NCBI GenBank assembly: GCA_025024175.1
Contig: QCXZ01000003.1
Span: 124,001 to 188,000, forward strand
Reading direction: 5' to 3'
Length of the DNA: 64,000 nt
Origin: Rhyzopertha dominica
Taxonomy: Eukaryota; Arthropoda; Insecta; Coleoptera; Bostrichidae
Shown here: one piece after another, positions 58,401-64,000 of the stretch
Position numbering within the stretch: the first letter of the stretch is position 1
How the letters are laid out: every line of letters begins with the position of its first letter
The notes under the pieces: model-generated
The model's input: only the letters and a program-made list of their open reading frames with translations
Told to the model about the DNA's origin: nothing
Database searches by the model: none
Translations under genes and position numbers: made by a program

Positions 58401-61400
58401 CATTTTTAATACTACATATTTTTTTGATTATATAGTGGCATAAGCTCCATTTATGTAAATTATTTACAAGTTCTACAAGACCATATTCAATTTTGTTTCT
58501 TAAATTGGAATCTGAATTTTTTACAAAATACCTTTAATACTGAAGGAAGATTGTAGTCGTGTATTTGTTATATAACAAAATATCTTTCATACTTCAATTA
58601 ATTATTTGTATAACAGAAGTTGAATATGGCTTTAGACTAATGGAACAATAATAATACAAGAAATCATTTGTGCACTTCAATAGTATAGCCAATATCTTCT
58701 GATGACACTGAATATCTTATATTGTGAAGTATAAGCTTTTTGTATACATATTAATATATAAACAAGGGTATAACTAAGTTCATACTCATCTATTTGTTAG
58801 ATCTCCTTACCGGCTTATGTAGAAACCATAAAAGATAAATTAGCGGAGAACATCCACGAGATGTGGGCTATGAATAAAATCGAAGCCGGTTGGCAGTGGG
58901 GGGAGCACAGGGATGACTTGCGACATATTCACCCTTGCCTTGTACCCTTTGATAAGCTACCACCTGCTGAAAAGCGGTATGATTCACAGTTGGCAGTGCA
59001 AACCCTTAAGTATGATAACATGAAATTTAAATTTCCAAACAGACTAAATTCCTTTTCTTCTCAGGACAATCTTAGCGTTAGGTTACTACATAACAATGGA
59101 CAAGCCTCCATCTAGAATCAAGACGCTTCGTCTTCCGAATGAGCAGTTTATGCAAGCAAACAACTATAAACCGGCTCCGTTAGATTTAAGTGCGATTACG
59201 CTTACACCAAAAATGGAAGAGCTGGTTGATCAACTTGCAGAAAACACTCATAACTTGTGGGCTAAAGAAAGGATTCAACAAGGTTGGACTTATGGTTTGA
59301 ACGAGGTCAGTTTTCCTACCAGACCACATTTATTTGTTTTTGTGTTATTCGTTTGGTCTTGCAGGATCCTGACATGTTTCGCAGTCCTCACTTGGTCCCG
59401 TATCCGAAAGTGGATGATATGATTAAAAAGGCTAATCGAGACACTGCATCAGAAACGGTTCGTACACTTCTTGTTTATGGATATAATTTGGATCCACCAA
59501 CTGGAGAGCAGCATGAAGGTAAATGTTTTTTTACTTTTGCCATGGTGATTATCATACGCTACAAAAATAATAGTTAAGTAATATGACCATACATTAAGAG
59601 TAAAATGAACCAAAGCGAAATTATTGAAAATTTTGTAAAACACGTGTACTAATAAAAAAGTATAATAAAAAATAAGGTGTTGCATTAAGAAAAAACAGAA
59701 TCTGTACTCATTTCCAGTATAAATGGAAGCCCTCCGTTTGTGGAGAAAATTTTATATTGTGGTATCCCTTTCACCTTTAACCCTTTACACTTTTGTGCAA
59801 AACAATTTCTCGCCTTTTCAACAGTTATGTTCATTTGACCCATCCACTAGATTTGCTTCACACAATTTAAAGTTGTCTTGATGTTATACTTTATAGCCTT
59901 ACTGGCTGAAGCAAGCAGACTTCGCCAGTCGACCTTCAGGACCTACAGAGCAGAAAAGAACTATGCAGTTAGCTGTGGAAAGTGGTATTTCGAATTCGAA
60001 ATTCTTACATTTGGACCAATGAGAGTAGGTTGGGCCAAAGCAGACTGTGCACCAGGATGCATGCTGGGGTCTGACGAAAATACTTGGGCGTTTGATGGAT
60101 ATAATGTAAGTAAAGAGTGATTGCTTTTAACTTACCAAATAACATTTACCCATGGTATGTCATGTCAAGTAAAAAACGTAAAGGAGGTGGGTTGACTAGG
60201 GCCACAAGCTGCTTTTTGAGTCGTTTTTACCCGTCTCTAACACAAAATCTTTCCATATTGGCTAGAAGCGCACAGCTAACCAAAAAAAGATAGTACTCAC
60301 ATACAAACTTATAAAGAGTAGTATAAATATGTGTTAAAATTAATATGGTTCATGAAACACTTCTTAAAAAAACAGTTAAAAAATTTAAAAAAGTATTGTT
60401 TTCCACATGTCTCACATAATATAAAAATATGTATTTTCAACTATAGAAATGCATTAAAAAATAATCTGAAATCTTTTATTTCATGTGTGTGATTGACACA
60501 ACATGTTTAACTTATCATTTTAATTTTAGTGTATCTTGTTATATTTTTAAAACTGAAATTTCATATTGATTTTCAATAGTCACAAAAAATTCATGGGAGC
60601 AGTTTCGAACCTTTTGGCTCGAGATATAAAGTGGGAGATGTCATTGGATGCTTTTTAGACATGTATGATAATACTATTAGTAAGTGAGTTGATCGATGTT
60701 TACTCACGTGTTCAACTGATTAACACACCTGATTCCGCAAATGTTTGACATTAATTTTATGTTTGTTCTGTCTGCATGGTTTTCTAGGAAGAAAAAGTGT
60801 ATTCCAACACAGCTGAATCTTTTGGAAAGCAGTGGCAAGTGGGAGATGTTGTCGGAGTATTTCTTGATCTGATAGATCACACGATTAGTAAGGGTGTTTA
60901 TTAGCTAATGCTTCTTATGAGCTTAAATATTTCTTTTTTTTTGTTTCATACAGCATAGATTTTAGTAATGAATGTCAGAGATATCAAGTTATCCTAATTT
61001 CATAAATTAAATTTGGAATAATTATTCTTTAAACAACAAAATATATTAATATCAAATTCAAAAATGTCAAAAAAATTGTGGGACACCCAAATGTGCAATT
61101 GAATTTCAGCTATATTGTTGTAGCTCAATTAGGTTGAAGGTCTTTACAACTACTTTTGATAGTTTCAGCCTTTTCAATTCAATTCTCCAATTCTTCAACC
61201 AATGTGTGTGGTATGTCGCCGCTTATTTACTGAAGTTCCCTGTATTTCAATAATTAGGTATTTGACGGAACCAGTCCATTCGAAACAATAATACAATTAA
61301 TTTTAGGTTTTACTTTTGTTTTAAAGCGCACCCCTTTTAAATAACCCCTCATAAAATTTCCTGCCTGCCAATATAAAAGGGTCTACTGAGCCCAATGAAA

Positions 61401-63283
61401 AGCAGACCTATTAAGGCTTTCTGAATAAATTTTTTATTGTTAGAAAGGTATAAGCATTATAAAAACAATGGTATGAACTGTGTTACAAGAGTCGTGTCTT
61501 GCTAGATGTTCTCAATTAATTATTTTTGTTTTGTTTGCCGCTTGTTATTTTTTGTTGTATCCACTGCATGATACATGGACTGTTTCACACAATTTATTAC
61601 CTTTATTTTATCTATAGGCTTTTCTTTAAATGGAGAATTACTTATGGATGCCTTGGGCGGTGAAACTACTTTTGCTGATGTTCAGGGTGATAATTTTGTG
61701 CCAGCATTCACACTTGGTGTAGGCCAAAAGGCCAAACTAACATTTGGCCAAGATGTAACCCAATTAAAGTATTTCACTACTTGTGGTTTGCAAGAGGGTT
61801 ATGAACCATTCTGTGTGTAAGTCATCTTCTATTAAACATCTATCACTTCTTCAGATCTTAATTTCCAGGAACATGAATCGTGCCGTTACTTATTGGTACA
61901 CTAAAGATCAGCCAGTATTTGAAAACACAGACGATATGGCCGATACAAAAATCGATGTTACCAGAATTCTGGCTGGTTCCGATAGTCCTCCTTGTTTAAA
62001 AATCAGTCACAATACATTTGAAACTATGGAGAAAGCAAATTGGGAGTTTCTTAGGCTTAGTCTTCCTGTAATATGCCATTCAGAGTTCATAGAGTAAGTG
62101 GAACCTCCTCGAGCTGTTCAAAAATTAATATTGGATTATATATGTTACAGTGAAGATGAGAAAATGAAACGCTGGCAAGAGATTAAACTTAGACAGTATC
62201 GTTTGAAGGCGGAAGTTGACCAGACCACGCCTGCTCACATAGAGCAAATTATGAAGAGTGGGTTCTCGATGACTGACATCAAAGGTGAGTTGCCCAAAAG
62301 CTAAAGATAGAGACTAAAATTTTCTTTTGATTACTAAACAAGCTTTAGGAATTATTTTAGTAAACTAAAGGACATATTTTTTCCTTTTTAATCTCCCAAA
62401 ATTTCATCTACTCTACTCAAAGAATATTATTTACAACCACCCAATCCCCTCTATTGTTAAGAGCAATTCAGGTCCTTGCCTTTAGTTTTACAATAGTTCA
62501 AATATCTTGGCAGCAAGTATATATGAAATAAGATGGTTGCATACAATTGCAATGGGTGTTTTTCGAATCTATATTCAATAGGTTTACACCGAAACTACTC
62601 AGAAGACGCAGTAGAGGCGGATGAAATGATGAAGCCCCAGTCAAAATCCACAAAGACACTACCATCTCGACCACCAAGAAAAGGTTCCCTGTCCAGAAAT
62701 CTGACTGGATTCGACGCAGAAAACAGTAATTTCTATCACAACCTGTTAGTTTTTTTGCACTGTCACATATACGTTTCCAGCTTTAACTGTCAGCACAGGC
62801 AAACTTGTTCACCGCTCTAGCAGTGAATTAAATCTGAATCAATATGAACATACACCTCGTCACCAAGAGAAACAAGAAGACAAGAAGAAAAGGGGACGGT
62901 CTCCTTTCAGGTAACAAAAAAATTTGCAATAATTATATCAAAATTGTTACAAAATTATTCAATCTAGTACTTTATTCTTGCATCCTCCTACAACATCAGA
63001 TAGCTGTGATCTATCATTTGTTATTGGAAAATGTCATTTTTAGTTCTCTTGATTTTTATTCAGTAAACTGCATCAGAAATTGCAACTCACCGCTGCTTTC
63101 AGATTCTTTTCTCGAAAAAGAGAGGGAGCATCTAGTGGAGATAGGCAGAAAAATTTAGGCAAAGCACGTACACCAGAAATAGACAGAGGTACAAGACTTG
63201 GAACATTAAACCCTACAGCGAGATCAGTAGGATTATCTAATACTATGCTATCTAGACAACCAACAATCAAAGCACAGCCTCAG
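49458..63283 (+). CDS. RyR: Ryanodine receptor, N-terminal 1,501 codons (gene runs off the window)
   Basis: RyR is the calcium-release channel of the sarco/endoplasmic reticulum and the target of diamide insecticides. Twenty-nine constitutive or alternative exons join in phase, starting with ATG at 49,458 ([20 protein letters not shown]). The main exons start at 49,458; 49,577; 50,178; 51,850; 51,985; 53,477; 53,602; 53,862; 54,326; 55,275; 55,507; 55,693; 55,946; 56,860; 57,102; 57,306; 57,785; 57,980; 58,801; 59,065; 59,365; 59,897; 60,580 or 60,788; 61,618; 61,869; 62,151; 62,582; 62,781 and 63,103 (to 63,283). Order of domains: inositol-receptor-like N-terminus and MIR ([15 protein letters not shown] ... 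[20 protein letters not shown]), RIH region, SPRY1 (WYFEVTVDH ... LRIGWAN), paired RyR repeats ([34 protein letters not shown]) and SPRY2 (WYFEFEILT ... RVGWAKAD). The pore and the known diamide-resistance sites lie far beyond this window, since insect RyRs are about 5,100 aa. An N at 55,549 makes one residue Phe or Leu. Confidence 0.96.
50988..51002 (+). other. RyR: Candidate 15-nt optional RyR microexon (EQDSL)
   Basis: Inside the 1,573-bp intron between RyR exons 3 and 4, a tract GCTTTTTCAG is followed by 15 nt encoding EQDSL and then the donor GTAAGTAA. Both neighbouring exons end and begin in phase 0, so inclusion keeps the frame and would insert five residues after AAGSET, just before the GHRTLLYG block. 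Vertebrate RyR2 carries extra residues at about this point. Splice signals and phase are seen; actual use is inference. Confidence 0.45.
54899..54913. repeat. (ATT)n tract, possible retroposon tail
   Basis: A short ATT repeat follows CTCAATAAATAAAGG in the RyR intron between exons 9 and 10. An AATAAA-like signal followed by a simple repeat is a common 3' end for non-LTR elements or SINEs. No head could be identified. Confidence 0.35.
56145..56759 (-). pseudogene. Bel/Pao retrotransposon integrase C-terminus, antisense in a RyR intron
   Basis: A 204-codon open frame on the minus strand starts in the integrase core ([15 protein letters not shown]) and continues into the C-terminal DUF5641-type domain (YLPGDESEC ... 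[13 protein letters not shown] ... [15 protein letters not shown] ... VFKLDVETK). This order is characteristic of Bel/Pao elements. The residue after GGVW is Lys where active integrases have the catalytic Glu, so it cannot be functional as written. RT, RNase H and most of integrase are absent. It sits in the intron between RyR exons 13 and 14 (56,116-56,859) and does not disturb the splice sites. The uninterrupted frame suggests a rather young truncated insertion. Confidence 0.85.
60580..60679 (+). other. RyR: RyR SPRY2 alternative exon, variant 1
   Basis: 100 nt, starting [20 protein letters not shown] and ending MYDNTI plus one base. It enters at phase 0 and leaves at phase 1, exactly like the next exon at 60,788. 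Only one of the two can be used, because using both would shift the frame. The acceptor is TTTTCAATAG and the donor GTAAGTGA. Confidence 0.88.
60788..60887 (+). other. RyR: RyR SPRY2 alternative exon, variant 2
   Basis: 100 nt, starting [20 protein letters not shown] and ending LIDHTI plus one base. Length and phases equal those of variant 1, and the shared FG-x-VGDV-G-FLD pattern shows both come from one duplicated exon. Insect RyR genes are known to carry a mutually exclusive pair at this point in SPRY2 (around residue 1,131-1,163 here). Acceptor GTTTTCTAG, donor GTAAGG. Confidence 0.9.
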
Positions 63284-64000
63284 GTAAGTTTAACTTTTTT
63301 GGTTTTTGCTTACGGTCTTTGTTATATTGCTTTAAAAGCAATCTGTGTAATTAGAGTAAATTTATTATCATTACTACTGAATTGCAGTTGCATTAGTCAA
63401 TACAAAAAAACATATACATATCCAATTTAAGGGACTGTCGCTATCAAGCTCCTTTAAATAATGCAGAAAGTGTTTTTTTGCTGATATGATTAATATAAAA
63501 AAAACATAAAAACATAAAAATATTTATCTGCATAAAATATAAATACATATGTAATACTTCTTGCTGACTTATATTGGAAATTAGGGATGGTTCCTGTAAA
63601 AGAGCCATAGTTTTAAATAAAACTAAATAAAATTCATATATAAAAACATTGACAAATATAATACTTCATATACATATATCTAATGAATAATTTACATATT
63701 TGTTCTAGTAGGTCCTTGTATTAATCTCAAATTCCTTTGTTTTAATTAATTTCCCATAAATGTAGCACAATTTGAATATTTTTTCTTCAAAATTTGTGCT
63801 TACGTATTTATATTGCACTTTTGTGCTGATTAATGGGGAATACTGCTAGTATTACAAATATAAATAGAGGGCATCTTTTTCTTCATGTCTTAAAAAATAT
63901 ACAGACGGTTGCAAAATTCATGAAACAAATAAGGTAGATTTAAATCTCTCTCAGTACAATAGATAGAGCGCTACTTATGGGAATACTATACATTATACAG
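63284..64000 (+). other. RyR: RyR intron, incomplete at the window edge
   Basis: A GTAAGT donor at 63,284 opens an AT-rich intron with no exon recognised before the end. The window closes on TTATACAG, which could be the acceptor of the next exon, but nothing beyond can be checked. Confidence 0.6.

Overview
This is AT-rich nuclear DNA from an arthropod, almost certainly an insect. Genes are split by many GT-AG introns, long introns and intergenic stretches carry decayed retroelements and Tc1/mariner-type transposons, and scattered single N bases mark unresolved assembly positions. The N-terminal ryanodine receptor sequence and its pair of alternative SPRY2 exons are of insect type. A beetle is plausible, but the window does not prove the order.

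Layout. (1) 1-15,311: a sparse region holding the last three exons of a pleiotrophin/midkine-like (miple-type) gene on +, with reverse transcriptase remnants, a 38-bp tandem duplication and two related motif blocks. (2) 15,312-17,565: a 2.25-kb Tc1/mariner-superfamily element with a frameshifted transposase. (3) 17,803-21,846: a minus-strand multi-pass membrane protein gene I do not recognise, with a decayed Bel/Pao retrotransposon in its last intron. (4) 24,259-26,842: a second Tc1/mariner element with roughly 480-bp inverted repeats and a transposase that reads through once a 54-bp intron is removed, followed by a palindromic MITE. (5) 27,779-34,206: an 11-exon NFXL1-type zinc-finger gene on minus. 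(6) 34,883-44,099: a 19-exon MAP4K3/happyhour-type kinase gene on +, head to head with NFXL1. (7) 44,100-49,457: intergenic, with a hAT-type MITE. (8) 49,458 to the window end: the first 1,501 codons of the ryanodine receptor gene, still incomplete.

I reconstructed the NFXL1, MAP4K3 and RyR models by hand, exon by exon, with every splice phase agreeing: 857 aa, 911 aa and 1,501 aa so far. There is no operon logic. The one obvious regulatory arrangement is the 676-bp divergent interval between the NFXL1 and MAP4K3 start codons. I found no clearly novel system. The most useful leads are a candidate 15-nt in-frame RyR microexon, the RyR mutually exclusive exon pair, an apparently intact intron-containing transposase, a MITE family with two copies here, and the unrecognised membrane protein.
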